A stretch of DNA of 64,000 nt from Phyllobacteriaceae bacterium (GCA_016711085.1 JADJTR010000002.1:248001-312000); one strand, 5' to 3'; positions 19,878 through 29,065 are shown, counted from the first letter of the stretch. Translations and numbers: made by a program. Notes: generated by a model from the sequence alone, not told the origin.

Positions 19878-20579
19878 CTATAATGGAAGCCGGCGGTCGA
19901 CGGAAGGGCGTTGTCGGACGACGCGCGCCAGCTTCAGCGGCGTCGCCACGAACCATTGCAGATAGGATATCTGGGTGATCCGCTCGGCAAGCCCGAGCAG
20001 CGGCCAGTCGAACGCTACGACCAACGGCGTCGCCAGCCCGCCCAGCGCCATCAAAGCCACCGTCGCCATCGAGTAGGCGAAGAACCCGCCGAAACTCGTT
20101 TCGAGCCGCGGCAATTGCCTGGCCGCGATGACGATCGATGCGACGATGGCGAGCGCCGAAATCGCCACGAGGACGATGTGGGCGACGCCCGTCGGCGTCA
20201 TCGGCGCGCCGATGGGGTCCTGCGGGAAGATCGTCGCCAGCGCCACGGCCATGACGGCGTTGGCGGCGAGCAGGACGCCCGCCGTCGTCATTGCGCCGTC
20301 GCGCCGGCGGTAACGGCGCAGCAGCGCCAGCGCGAACAGGCCGGACAGCGCCGCCGAGACGATGAACAACGCCGCGACCGGCGCGGCGCCGCTCGCGCCT
20401 GCCTCGGTCAGGCTGCTGACCGGATCGCGGAGGTGCGAATAGCCCTCCCGCATCGCCCCGCCGGCCACGACCGCGGAGACGAAGGCGAAAGGCCCGAAGG
20501 CGCTGGCGATCAGGAGCGGTCGTTCGTACATGCGCGACCTATCGGACATCGCCGGCGCGCCGGCGTTGATTGCCGTCAA
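19878..20579 (-). CDS. DUF998-family integral membrane protein
   Basis: A 233-residue protein with six to seven hydrophobic helices. It shows the DUF998 N-terminal pattern (ASAFGPFAFVSAVVAGG, then HLRDPVSSLTEAG) and a central FPQDPIGAPMTPTG loop. The family function is unknown. Methionine 11 (near 20549) is an alternative start. It lies 6 bp downstream of the DAO-type flavoprotein gene, suggesting one transcript. Confidence 0.7.
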   Translation of the reverse strand: MTAINAGAPAMSDRSRMYERPLLIASAFGPFAFVSAVVAGGAMREGYSHLRDPVSSLTEAGASGAAPVAALFIVSAALSGLFALALLRRYRRRDGAMTTAGVLLAANAVMAVALATIFPQDPIGAPMTPTGVAHIVLVAISALAIVASIVIAARQLPRLETSFGGFFAYSMATVALMALGGLATPLVVAFDWPLLGLAERITQISYLQWFVATPLKLARVVRQRPSVDRRLPL

Positions 20580-20585
20580 AAGCCG

Positions 20586-21763
20586 TCAGATCACGTTCAG
20601 TTCGCGAAACGGCCTGCCCTCGGCGATGCGCGCGTAGCCAAAGGCGGCGCAGTCGATGGTTCGGTAGCCGCCATGCACGATCAGCTCGGCCAGCGCCCGG
20701 CCGGCCGCCGGGGCCTGTTGCAAGCCGTGTCCGGAAAAGCCGTTGAGGAAATAGAGGCAGGCGACATCGGGGCTGGCCCCGATCACGGCGTTCTGGTCGA
20801 GCGTGTTGTAGTCGTAGTGGCCGGCCCAGGCGCGCTGAAGCTTGATCGCCTCGAAGGCGGGGATGCGGGTCGCCAGCGTCGGCCAGATGACGTCCTCGAA
20901 CAAATCCCAACGCGGAATGAAATCGTCCGGATCGGCGGTCGTCTCGCCTTCCTCGCTCTCCGCGCCACCGGCGAGGTAGACCGCGCCTTCCGGCCGCACA
21001 TAGACGCCGGATGGATCGACGAGGAGCGGCATGTCATCGAAGCGGTCCCTGGCCTCGAAGACGAATACGGTGCGCTTGCGCGGCTCGACCGGCAGCACGA
21101 TTCCCGCCGTCGCCGCCAGCTTTCCCGCCGATGCGCCGGCGGCGTTGACGACCAGTCCCGCGCCGATGGCGCGGCCGTCGGCGAGCGTCACTCCCGTCAC
21201 CCGCCCGCCTTTCACGTCGATCGCCGCCGCCTCGCCGGCGAGCGCGGTCACGCGCGCGTCTTGTTGGCCTTGCGAAACAGGTCGAGAAAGGCGTGGGCGT
21301 CGAACCAGCCTTCGCCCGAAAATCCGTAAGCGCCCGCCGACACGCCATCGGCCGAGAGCCACGAAAAGCGATCCTGCAATTGCGCCGGGTCGAGCAGGGC
21401 GATGTCGCCGCCCTCGGCGATTTGCGTGGCGTGATTGGCGGCGAGGATGTCGCGGCCGTCCGGCCCGGCGAGGATGAGATAGCCCTTCTCGCGAAAGCCG
21501 ATATCGGCCTCGGCGCCGAAGCGCGCCTTGAGATCGCGGAACAGGGACAGCGTGAAGAGCGACAGGCGGATGTTTTCGGGAATCGAGAATTGCTGGCGGA
21601 TCGACGCCATCGACAGCGTCGTGCAAGCCTGCGCGAAAGTCGCGTCGCGCTCGATCACGGCGATGGAGCCGGCAAAGCCCTCCTCGCGCAGGAACCAGGC
21701 CGCCGCCGAGCCCATGATCGCACCGCCGACAATCACCGCATCGAAATGCACCGCCGCCTCCAT
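20586..21763 (-). CDS. DAO-family FAD-dependent oxidoreductase (frameshifted)
   Basis: Start ATG at 21763 (MEAAVHFDAVIVGGAIMGSA), giving the dinucleotide-binding fold of glycine/D-amino-acid oxidase-type enzymes. The frame breaks near 21260: restoring one base joins DLFRKANKDARVTALAGEAA, for a corrected length of about 392 residues. The C-terminal half has GLVVNAAGASAGKLA, a YDYNTLDQNAVIG segment and LNGFSGHGLQQAPAAGRALA, the FAD-contacting end typical of sarcosine or D-amino-acid dehydrogenase relatives. The amine substrate cannot be told from sequence. It is divergent from the CitE-like gene. Confidence 0.8.
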
Positions 21764-21856
21764 CTGTGGCTTTTCTTTTGCCGGTTTTTTGCGCCTGTGC
21801 AAACGCGGCTGCGACACGCCCTTGCGCCAACGCGCCCGAAACGGCAAGGATCGGCC

Positions 21857-22786
21857 ATGCCGCCCCGTCCCCGCCGTTCCGTCCTCTATGTTCCCGCCGT
21901 CAACGCCAAGGCGTTGGCGAAGCTGCCGGCGCTCGATGCCGACGCCGTCATCGTCGATTGCGAGGATGCGGTGGCGCCGGAAAGCAAGGCCGAAGCCCGC
22001 GCCGCGCTGGCGACGCTTCCGCGTCCGCGCGGCGAACTGGTCATCCGCGTCAACGGGCCGGCGACGGAATGGTTCGCCGACGACATGGCGGCGGCGATCG
22101 GCGTCCGGCCCGACGCGATCCTCGTTCCCAAGGTCGACCATCCCGCCGATTTGCGCGCCGCCGTCGATGGGTTCGCCGAACTCGACGAGCCGCCGCGCCT
22201 GTGGGCGATGATCGAGACGCCGAAGGCGATCCTCAACATCCGCGAGATCGCCGAATTCTGCGCCAACCCGGGCAATCGCGCCGATTGCTTCGTGCTCGGA
22301 ACCAATGATCTGGCCAAGGATCTCGGCTTGCGCGGGCCGGCGCGGCAAATTCTGCGACCGGCGCTTCTGCAGGTGCTGATCGCGGTGCGCGCCGCCGGTC
22401 TCGATCTGATCGATGGTGTATACAACGATTTTTCCGACGCGGCGGGTTTCGCCGCCGAATGCGCCGATGGCGCGGCGCTCGGCTTCGACGGCAAGAGCCT
22501 GATCCACCCGGCGCAGATCGAGGTCGCCAACGCCGCCTTTTCGCCGACGGCGGCGGAAGCCGCGTTGGCGCGAGCCGTCGCCGCCGCTTTCGCCCTGCCT
22601 GAAAACGCCGGCAGGGGCGTCATCGCGCTCGGCGGCAAAATGATCGAGCGCCTGCACCTCGCCCAGGCCGAACGCCTGCTGGCGCGCGCCAACCTTCCCA
22701 TTTCCCCCCTTGCCGGGGAGATGTCGCCGCAGGCGCCAGTGGGAGGTTCGGCCGACATGAGCCCTCGAAAGGATCCCGCCCCATGA
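21857..22786 (+). CDS. HpcH/HpaI aldolase / CitE-like lyase
   Basis: A 309-residue TIM-barrel protein. CitE-family hallmarks are RSVLYVPAVNAKAL at the start, IVDCEDAVAPESKAEAR (Mg-binding acid), VPKVDHPADL, ALGFDGKSLIHPAQIEVAN and an Arg in VIRVNG. Members cleave (S)-citramalyl-, malyl- or beta-methylmalyl-CoA or hydrolyse malyl-CoA; which reaction applies here is not visible. The last 30 or so residues (from PISPLAGEM) are unlike the family and appear to be encoded by an inserted repeat element. The gene overlaps the DUF1737 gene by four bases. Confidence 0.82.
   Translation: MPPRPRRSVLYVPAVNAKALAKLPALDADAVIVDCEDAVAPESKAEARAALATLPRPRGELVIRVNGPATEWFADDMAAAIGVRPDAILVPKVDHPADLRAAVDGFAELDEPPRLWAMIETPKAILNIREIAEFCANPGNRADCFVLGTNDLAKDLGLRGPARQILRPALLQVLIAVRAAGLDLIDGVYNDFSDAAGFAAECADGAALGFDGKSLIHPAQIEVANAAFSPTAAEAALARAVAAAFALPENAGRGVIALGGKMIERLHLAQAERLLARANLPISPLAGEMSPQAPVGGSADMSPRKDPAP
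22698..22785 (+). repeat. REP-like palindromic element in the 3' end of the CitE-like gene
   Basis: The stretch starting CCCCTTGCCGGGGAGATG resembles the short interspersed palindromes of alphaproteobacterial genomes and shares the core CCCCTTG..GGGGAG with the element at 32399. Here it is read in frame and supplies the extra C-terminal residues of the lyase. Identification rests on resemblance and on the lack of family conservation in this tail. Confidence 0.5.
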
Positions 22787-22989
22787 AACTCTACCGCTTC
22801 CTCACCGGCCCCGACACCGCCGAGTTCTGCCACAAGGTTTCCGCCGCGCTCGCCAAGGGGTGGACGCTCTCCGGCTCGCCGACCTATGCCTACGACCCGG
22901 AAACAAAAACCATGCGCTGCGGGCAGGCGGTGACGAAAAAAATCAAGGGCAAGGACTACGATCCGGCGATGAAACTGGGCGAACAGTAG
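22783..22989 (+). CDS. DUF1737 small protein
   Basis: A 68-residue protein matching DUF1737 along its whole length: MKLYRFLTGPDTAEFCHKV, KGWTLSGSPT, and the ending DYDPAMKLGEQ. Function is unknown; the family is common in Hyphomicrobiales. Its ATG overlaps the stop of the CitE-like gene (ATGA), so translation is coupled. Confidence 0.85.
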   Translation: MKLYRFLTGPDTAEFCHKVSAALAKGWTLSGSPTYAYDPETKTMRCGQAVTKKIKGKDYDPAMKLGEQ

Positions 22990-23121
22990 ACGGTTGACTA
23001 ATCTGTTCCGCCTTGCCGTCCGGCAAATCGACCCGGATTGCATGGCCGCGGCCTGTCGCGGGTCGACCTGATCGTCCGCATCTTCTGGTAGAAATCGGTT
23101 GCCCAATCGCCGGAGCTGTCG

Positions 23122-23661
23122 ATGCACATCATTCTTGGCCTGGTCGGGATTATCGGCGCCTTCGGCGCCTATTGGTTCATGTTCAGGAATGCGGGTCGGG
23201 CGGCCGGCGAGGCCATCGACGCCGCCGAAACGGTTCGCGGCGTGTTCCGGCGTCGCGCCTTTCGCAAGAAATCCGAATCGTCGATTTTGGCCGGCGTCGA
23301 CGATCCGGCGCTCGCGGCGACGATATTTCTGTTCAAACTGGCTGAAGCCGGAGAAATCCGCAGCGAACAGACCAAGGTCTTGATCCGCCGGATTGCCGAA
23401 GAGGAAATGCAGATCGCCAAACCGGACGAGGCGCTGACTTTCGCCGAATGGGCGGCGGCGCAGACGATCGAGGAAAACGACATCGTCCGCCGGTTTGCGC
23501 CGCTGTGGATCGAACGCCTGTCGCCGCGCGAATTGGCGGAATTCGGCGCGATGGCGCAACGGATTGCCCGCGATTCCGGCGAACCGGGCGGCCGTCAGCG
23601 GGAAATGATGCGCTATCTTCGCGAGCGCCTGGCCATTGGCCCCGACGCGTCAAACACCTGA
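23122..23661 (+). CDS. Hypothetical single-pass membrane protein
   Basis: A 179-residue protein not recognised. Residues 1-20 (IILGLVGIIGAFGAYWFMF) form one membrane helix, followed by a basic stretch (RRRAFRKK) and then acidic amphipathic helices of about 120 residues. The helical pattern LAATIFLFKLAEAGEIRSEQ loosely recalls TerB-like domains, but the resemblance is weak. The likely topology is an N-terminal anchor with a cytoplasmic helical domain. Codon use is like its neighbours, so it appears to be a real gene. Confidence 0.6.
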   Translation: MHIILGLVGIIGAFGAYWFMFRNAGRAAGEAIDAAETVRGVFRRRAFRKKSESSILAGVDDPALAATIFLFKLAEAGEIRSEQTKVLIRRIAEEEMQIAKPDEALTFAEWAAAQTIEENDIVRRFAPLWIERLSPRELAEFGAMAQRIARDSGEPGGRQREMMRYLRERLAIGPDASNT

Positions 23662-23724
23662 CCCTTCAGCCTTTCCTTCGCCTTGTCCAACTGGCACGAT
23701 AGGCGTTGGACAGGGAGTTTCTTA

Positions 23725-24681
23725 ATGATCCGGATCGCCATCGCTGTTGCCGCTTTTTCCCTCTCGGGGAGCGTTCCCGCCTTCGCCTTCGATTGCGCCA
23801 AGGCGTCCACCGCCATCGACAAGGCGATCTGCGGCAACGATGAGGCGAAGGCGGAAAACGGCCGAATGGAACAGGCCTATGGCGAGCTGCGCGGACGGCT
23901 CGACGGCGAGGGCAAAAAGCTTCTGCTCGACGGCCAGCGTGCCTGGGTCAAATACCGTGACGAACGCTGCGGGACCGGTGCTTCGTGCCTTGCCGAACAA
24001 TCGGGCGAGCGGGCCGATGCGCTGAAGGCCACGCCGGCGGGCGCCGCTCCGTTCTTCCTGTACCAAACGGGCGTCGCCAATGGCTACACCGTCAAGATGA
24101 CCGGCTATCGCTTCACCGGCGATTTCGGCAAGGGCGAGGCCGCCTACAATCGTTGGCTCGACGGCCTGATCGCCGATTCGCCTTATGGCGATCCGCCGGA
24201 AGAGGAAGAACACCACCCGTACGAATGGGAAGTCGATGTCGTCATGCACCATCTTTCCGGCCGGCTGATTTCCGCGGTCGGCTGGCTGTACAACTATACG
24301 GGCGGCGCCCACCCCAATTCCGGCTCGGAGGGTTTCCTTGCCGACAGGGCAAGCGCCGCGCCGCTTTCGGCCAAGGCGCTGTTCGGCGGGCCGGGCCTGG
24401 CGATGCTCGAGCGCGATTGCGCCCGCCAGATCATCGAGACCCAGTCCGAGGTTTATGGCGACGTTGGCGAAGACGAGGCGATCAAGGCGCTGGAGGAAGG
24501 CTATCCCGGCACGGTGAAGGAAACTGTCGCCGAGATGGAGCGCTGGCATGTCGACGACGACGGTGTACACATCCGCTTTGATTCCTACGCCATCGCACCC
24601 TACGCCGCCGGCCCGCAGGAGTGCCTGTTTCCTTTAGCCGACATCAGGGCGATGGCTGGCGATTCCGGCCTGTTCGATTGA
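23725..24681 (+). CDS. Exported protein with LprI-like N-domain and DUF3298/RsiV-like C-domain
   Basis: A 318-residue protein starting at ATG 23725 with AGGGAG at 23712. It has a Sec signal (cleavage near PAFAFDC). Residues about 20-100 form an LprI/DUF1311 module: FDCAKASTAIDKAICGNDE, then LLLDGQRAWVKYRDERC with paired cysteines. The second half contains GWLYNYTGGAHPNSG and an end with FDSYAIAPYAAGPQE, the DUF3298 (RsiV-type) pattern. LprI binds lysozyme in mycobacteria and RsiV senses lysozyme in Bacillus, so a cell-wall-related or lysozyme-binding role is a reasonable guess, not shown here. Confidence 0.7.
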   Translation: MIRIAIAVAAFSLSGSVPAFAFDCAKASTAIDKAICGNDEAKAENGRMEQAYGELRGRLDGEGKKLLLDGQRAWVKYRDERCGTGASCLAEQSGERADALKATPAGAAPFFLYQTGVANGYTVKMTGYRFTGDFGKGEAAYNRWLDGLIADSPYGDPPEEEEHHPYEWEVDVVMHHLSGRLISAVGWLYNYTGGAHPNSGSEGFLADRASAAPLSAKALFGGPGLAMLERDCARQIIETQSEVYGDVGEDEAIKALEEGYPGTVKETVAEMERWHVDDDGVHIRFDSYAIAPYAAGPQECLFPLADIRAMAGDSGLFD

Positions 24682-24698
24682 GGTTCAGCGTCCCGACC

Positions 24699-24941
24699 CT
24701 AGAACAGCGTGACCTTTTCGCCGCTCTCCAGCCTCTCGACAAGCGCCCTGCAGGCCGGGGTGAGCTTGTCTTTCCTGCTCGCCAGGCAATCCTGCATCGG
24801 CTTGCCGTAGCCGACGCCCTGGCACAGGCGTTTGCCGTCATCGCCGCAGAAGCGGATCACTTCCGACAATTTGGCCGGCGCGGCGGGCGATGCGGCGGCG
24901 AGCGTCGAAGCGAGGCAAAGGGCGAAGAATAATCGGTGCAT
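24699..24941 (-). CDS. Small cysteine-containing exported protein
   Basis: An 80-residue protein from ATG 24941. It has a signal peptide (LFFALCLASTLAAASPAAPA) and a mature domain of about 60 residues with four cysteines (FCGDD, LCQG, DCLAS, ACRAL) at roughly even spacing, as in small cysteine-rich-repeat periplasmic proteins. No function can be assigned. It is convergent with the LprI-like gene and divergent from msrA. Confidence 0.65.
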   Translation of the reverse strand: MHRLFFALCLASTLAAASPAAPAKLSEVIRFCGDDGKRLCQGVGYGKPMQDCLASRKDKLTPACRALVERLESGEKVTLF

Positions 24942-24969
24942 GGCGATGATCCGCGTCTGTCTTTGTCGA

Positions 24970-24980
24970 CGTATCATACG
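24970..24980. promoter_or_regulatory. Short palindrome in the divergent promoter region before msrA
   Basis: CGTATCATACG (5-1-5) lies in the 131-bp space between the divergent small exported protein gene and msrA, with TCGACG/CGTCGA arms around it. It could be an operator or simply local symmetry. Confidence 0.25.
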
Positions 24981-25072
24981 ACGTCGATAACGATTGGATC
25001 ACCTGATCGTGCGCCGACGTGATTTCCCGACGGCGTCGGATTGGCGTAGTTCGCAGGAAACGGAGGCAAGCC

Positions 25073-25708
25073 ATGAGATCTCGAATCCTGTTGTCGGCGA
25101 TCCTGATGATTGCCGCCGGTCCCGCAACGGCCGAAACGCGAACCGCATTGTTCGCCGGCGGCTGCTTCTGGTGCCTCGAAGCCGACATGGACCATGTGCG
25201 CGGCGTCACGGCCACGACCTCGGGTTATGCCGGCGGAAAATCATCGATGCCGACCTATAACGATTATGAAAGCGGCGACCACCGCGAGGTCGTGAAGGTC
25301 GAATTCGACGACGCGGTCATCTCGTATGGCGATCTTGTCGCGACATTTCTGCGCACCATCGACGTGACCGATTCGGGCGGCCAATTCTGCGATCGCGGTC
25401 ACGCCTACACCAGCGCCGTTCACGCTCTCGACGAGGGTCAGGCGAATGAAGCGCGGGTGGCGATCGCCGCCGCCGAGAGTGCGCTTGGCGAAAAAATCGT
25501 CACGTCGGTCGAAGGTCCGGTCAAATTCTGGGCGGCGGAAGAGGAGCACCAGAATTTCCATCTGGGCATGAAGCGTCGCCTCACCCTGTTCGGATTCGTC
25601 GACCAGACCGCCTCCTACAAGCGCTACCGCAAGGGTTGCGGGCGCGACGCCCAGGTCAAGCGCGTGTGGGGCGAAGAAGCTTACAAGGGCGTCGACCGCG
25701 CGATGTAG
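25073..25708 (+). CDS. msrA: Peptide-methionine (S)-S-oxide reductase, exported
   Basis: A 211-residue MsrA from ATG 25073 (ribosome site GGAGG). The catalytic motif GGCFWCLEADM, the GYAGG loop and the VVKVEFDD and GGQFCDRGHAY segments are all present. A Cys near the C-terminus (YRKGCGRD) probably acts in disulfide recycling. The N-terminus (SRILLSAILMIAAGPATA) is a Sec signal, so this copy should repair oxidised methionine in periplasmic proteins, unlike the usual cytosolic MsrA. No MsrB is next to it. Confidence 0.92.
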   Translation: MRSRILLSAILMIAAGPATAETRTALFAGGCFWCLEADMDHVRGVTATTSGYAGGKSSMPTYNDYESGDHREVVKVEFDDAVISYGDLVATFLRTIDVTDSGGQFCDRGHAYTSAVHALDEGQANEARVAIAAAESALGEKIVTSVEGPVKFWAAEEEHQNFHLGMKRRLTLFGFVDQTASYKRYRKGCGRDAQVKRVWGEEAYKGVDRAM

Positions 25709-25777
25709 TGTCCCGAACCAAGGGCCAGGCCCCATTGATTTCCGCGAAATGGCGCCGGTCCCCAAGTCGTTTCAATC

Positions 25778-25797
25778 GGTTTGACCCTTGTCAAACC
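25778..25797. promoter_or_regulatory. Perfect inverted repeat upstream of the AhpD-like gene
   Basis: GGTTTGAC-CCTT-GTCAAACC has perfect 8-bp arms and a 4-base spacer, centred about 62 bp before the ATG at 25850. It overlaps a TTGACC element that could be a -35 box. The symmetry fits a dimeric repressor site; an RNA hairpin is the alternative. Confidence 0.45.
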
Positions 25798-25849
25798 AAC
25801 GCGTTACCGTCCGTGGCAGAGGACCTCCAACACATAGGAGTTTTGGAAT

Positions 25850-26206
25850 ATGGCTGCCACTGACTGGAAACACCTCAACGACCAGACCAACGCCCGCATG
25901 GCCGTCATGCGCAAATCGATCCCGAACACGGCGAAGGGATTCGCCGAACTGGCGAAAGCCGCGATCGAACCGGGCGTGCTCGATTCCAAGACCAAGGAGC
26001 TGATCGCGTTGGCGCTCGGCGTGGCGGCGCGCTGCGACGGCTGCATCGTGTTCCACGTGCGCGCGGCGGTAAAATACGGCGCGACGCGCGAGGAAATCGC
26101 CGAAGCGATGGGCGTCGTCATCTATCTCGGCGGCGGGCCGGCGGCGATCTACGCGGCCGAGGCGCTTTCGGCCTACGATCAGCTGTTCGGGCAGCCGGCG
26201 GCCTGA
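25850..26206 (+). CDS. Carboxymuconolactone decarboxylase / AhpD-like protein
   Basis: A 118-residue all-helical protein. It has the AhpD-type redox motif RCDGCIVFH (Cys-x-x-Cys-x3-His) following KELIALALGVA, then YGATREEIAEAMGVVIYLGGG. Proteins of this type act in thiol-dependent peroxide defence. The ribosome site TAGGAG lies just before the start. It converges on the OsmC gene 4 bp away, another peroxide-related protein. Confidence 0.85.
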   Translation: MAATDWKHLNDQTNARMAVMRKSIPNTAKGFAELAKAAIEPGVLDSKTKELIALALGVAARCDGCIVFHVRAAVKYGATREEIAEAMGVVIYLGGGPAAIYAAEALSAYDQLFGQPAA

Positions 26207-26210
26207 CGGT

Positions 26211-26642
26211 TCAGGCGAGTTTCGCGTCCAGCGTCACCTCGATCGCGCCGAGCGCTTTCGACACCGGACACTCGCCCTTGGCCTGGTTCGCCAGTTCGGC
26301 GAACCGGGCGGCCGATATGCCGGGCACATCGCCGGTCAGCGCCAGCGCGCTTCGTGTGATGCCGGTTCCGGGAACAAGCGTCACTGTCGCCGTGGCGTCG
26401 AGATTGCGCGCCGGCGTGCCGTTCTCGGCGAGGAAATGCGACAGCTGCATGGCGAAACAGCCGGCGTGGGCAGCCGCGATCAGCTCTTCCGGATTGGTGG
26501 CGCTGCGTCCGCTTTCGTCGACAAATCGGGCGGCGAAGGAATAGGGGGCCGCTTCAAGGGCGCCGCTTTGAGTCGAAAGCTCGCCTCTGCCGTCTTTCAA
26601 CCCGCCCGACCAGATGGCGGTGGCGTGTCTGTTCATCGTCAT
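26211..26642 (-). CDS. OsmC-family hydroperoxide reductase
   Basis: A 143-residue protein with both redox cysteines of the family: AAHAGCFAMQLS and KGECPVSKALG. The start region MNRHATAIWSGGLKDGRG and the TNPEELIAA segment are typical of OsmC. Members reduce organic hydroperoxides with lipoyl or thiol donors. It is convergent with the AhpD-like gene and 89 bp downstream of the UbiH-type gene end. Confidence 0.9.
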   Translation of the reverse strand: MTMNRHATAIWSGGLKDGRGELSTQSGALEAAPYSFAARFVDESGRSATNPEELIAAAHAGCFAMQLSHFLAENGTPARNLDATATVTLVPGTGITRSALALTGDVPGISAARFAELANQAKGECPVSKALGAIEVTLDAKLA

Positions 26643-26731
26643 TCTCCCTCAGGCGGCCGGCTTTGGCGCTGGTCCGAAGCGAAGTCTACGCCCGGATCGT
26701 CGCGGGCAGAAGGAGAATTAGGGTCAGGACC

Positions 26732-27987
26732 CTAGATCGCTTCGCCGCGCAACAATTTCGGCGTCGGGCCGAGAGCCCCGACGCCTCACGGATGAAATAT
26801 TTCTTCAAAGGATTCAACCGGTCGACGAGGCCGAGACCGATGTCGCGCAACGCGCGCAGCGGGGCGAAATCGTTGGAGAACATGCGGTTGAGCACATCGG
26901 TGGTCACCCCCATGCGCACCGTGTCGAAACGGCGCCAGCGTTCGTAGCGCCGCAGCACGTCGAGCGCGCCGATGTCCTCGCCCAAGCGGTCGGCCTCGAC
27001 GATGGTCTCGGCGAGCGCGGCGACGTCCTTGAAGCCGAGATTGAGGCCCTGGCCCGAGATCGGGTGGATGCCATGGGCGGCGTCGCCGGCAAGCGCCAGG
27101 CGCGGCGCGACGTAGTCGCGCACCAGCGTCAGGCCGAAGGGGAAGGCGCGCGGCTTGTCGACGACGCTTATGTCGCCGAGTTTCAGGCCGAAGCGGCGCT
27201 CCAGTTCGGCCTCGAACACCAGCGGATCGGCATTGATCAGCCTTTCGGCCTCGGCGCGGCCCTCGTTCCAGACAATGGAGGAGCGATTGCCTTTCAGCGG
27301 CAGGATGGCGAAGGGGCCGGCGGGCAGGAAATGTTCCTCGGCCCGGCCGTTGTGCGGGCGCTCGTGCTCGACGGTGCAAACGATCCCCGACTGCTCGTAC
27401 TCGAAGCGCACGTGCTTGATGCCGGCCATGTCGCGCAGCTTCGACTTGACGCCGTCGGCGGCGACGACGAGGCGGGCGACAATCTCGCTTCCGTCGGCGA
27501 GCGTCACGCGCGCCGGCCCGTCGGCGGCGGAGAACCCGGTCACGGCGGCGCCATCGGCGACAGAGATGCCCAATTCGGCGGCGCGGCGGCGCAGAGCCGC
27601 GTTGATGGCGACATTGGGGATCATGTGGGCGAAGGGTTCGCCCGGTTCCACTTCGCCCTCGAAGGTCAGGAACACCGGGCGGACGGGATCGTTGGTGCGC
27701 GAATCGGTGACGATCATGTCGAGGATCGGCTCGGCCTGCGGCGCGATCTCGTCCCAGACGCCGAGCCGTTTCAGCATGCGGATGGCGGCGGCGATGATGG
27801 CGGAAGCGCGCACATCCTTTTGCCAGATTCCGGGCGGGGCGGCGTCGACGACGGCGACCGACAGGCCGGGCCGGGCGCTCTTGATGGCGACCGCGGTCGC
27901 CAGGCCGACATAGGCGCCGCCGGCGATGAAGACATCGACGCGCGCCGGCAGATCGCCGGTCTGTTCCTTGTTCGCCGCCTTCGCCAT
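26732..27987 (-). CDS. UbiH/UbiF-family FAD monooxygenase (ubiquinone synthesis), frameshifted at the C-terminus
   Basis: A flavin hydroxylase. It has an N-terminal FAD fold (VFIAGGAYVGLATAVAI), the DG-type motif in VVAADGVKSKLRDMAG and GDAAHGIHPISGQGLNLGFKD. This family hydroxylates the quinone ring at C5, C6 or C7 during ubiquinone synthesis; the position is not resolved. The open frame runs to 26686 with a basic tail, but inserting one base near 26768-26772 gives SGLSGPTPKLLRGEAI and a stop at 26732, the normal family end (418 residues). The tail beyond is therefore an artefact. Confidence 0.87.
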
Positions 27988-28071
27988 CGCCCGTTCCTTT
28001 CGCCGACTTGACGGACCCGATCCTTCCTGATCGATACCGGGAAAACCGCCGAACGTTAAGGGAAATCAGCC

Positions 28072-28947
28072 ATGTCCGCGGCGATGCAGGAAGTTCTCGA
28101 CATCCTCGACCTCGAACCGCTCGAGCACAACCTGTTTCGTGGTCGCAGCCACCAAACCAGCTGGCTTCGCGTCTTCGGCGGACAGGTGATCGCGCAGGCG
28201 CTGGTGGCGGCGCAACGCACCGTCGACACATCGCGGCCGGTGCATTCGCTGCATGGCTATTTCATGCTGCCGGGCGATCCTTCCGCGCCGATCGTCTATC
28301 AGGTGGAGCGCCTGCGCGACGGCGGCTCGTTCACCACGAGGCGGGTTACCGCCATCCAGCACGGCAAGGCGATTTTCTCGCTCGAATCCTCCTTCCAGAT
28401 CGAGGAGGAGGGGCTGGAGCATCAGATTTCCATGCCGGAAGGCGTCACGCCGCCGGAAAAACTGTTGAACCAGCGGGAACTGGTCGCCGCCGGCGGCGAT
28501 CTGGTGCCGGCCAATATCCGCCGCTTCTGGGAACGCGAACGGCCGATGGAGATCAAGCCGGTGTCGCTCGACCACTACATCAGCCGGGAGAAACTGCCGC
28601 CGCGCCAGGACATCTGGATCCGCGCCGCCGGCCCGGTGCCGGCCGACCGGCCGACGCAGGCGGCGGTGCTGGCCTATCTCTCCGACATGACGCTGCTCGA
28701 CACTTCGACCTACGCCCATGGCCGCGCCGTGTTCGACGCCGATCTGCAGGCGGCGAGCCTTGATCATGCCATGTGGTTCCACCGCCACGATCGGCTCGAC
28801 GACTGGATCCTCTACACCCAGGATTCGCCCTCGACATCGGGGGCGCGCGGCTTCTCGCGCGGCAGCCTCTACAGCCGCGACGGCAGGCTGATCGCTTCGG
28901 TGGCGCAGGAGGGGTTGATCCGCATTCGTAAACAGCCTAAGGAATAG
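28072..28947 (+). CDS. tesB: Acyl-CoA thioesterase II (TesB)
   Basis: A 291-residue double hot-dog protein. Signatures are FRGRSHQTSWLRVFGGQVIAQAL, VHSLHGYFMLPGDPSAPI and FTTRRVTAIQHGKAIFSLESSFQ in the first half. The second half has AVLAYLSDMTLLDTS, DHAMWFHR and YTQDSPSTSGARGFSRG with the catalytic-site residues. It hydrolyses medium- and long-chain acyl-CoA to free acid and CoA. It is divergent from the UbiH-type gene. Confidence 0.95.
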   Translation: MSAAMQEVLDILDLEPLEHNLFRGRSHQTSWLRVFGGQVIAQALVAAQRTVDTSRPVHSLHGYFMLPGDPSAPIVYQVERLRDGGSFTTRRVTAIQHGKAIFSLESSFQIEEEGLEHQISMPEGVTPPEKLLNQRELVAAGGDLVPANIRRFWERERPMEIKPVSLDHYISREKLPPRQDIWIRAAGPVPADRPTQAAVLAYLSDMTLLDTSTYAHGRAVFDADLQAASLDHAMWFHRHDRLDDWILYTQDSPSTSGARGFSRGSLYSRDGRLIASVAQEGLIRIRKQPKE

Positions 28948-29065
28948 GCATTATTTGTTTTTTGCCTTATATTTAGGCATTCGCATTTGCGAGAGGCACG
29001 CGTGCAGCGCAGCGCGAATTATTAATACATCGTGAATTCAAAGGGATGCGCCCTCCGCGGTGCGG

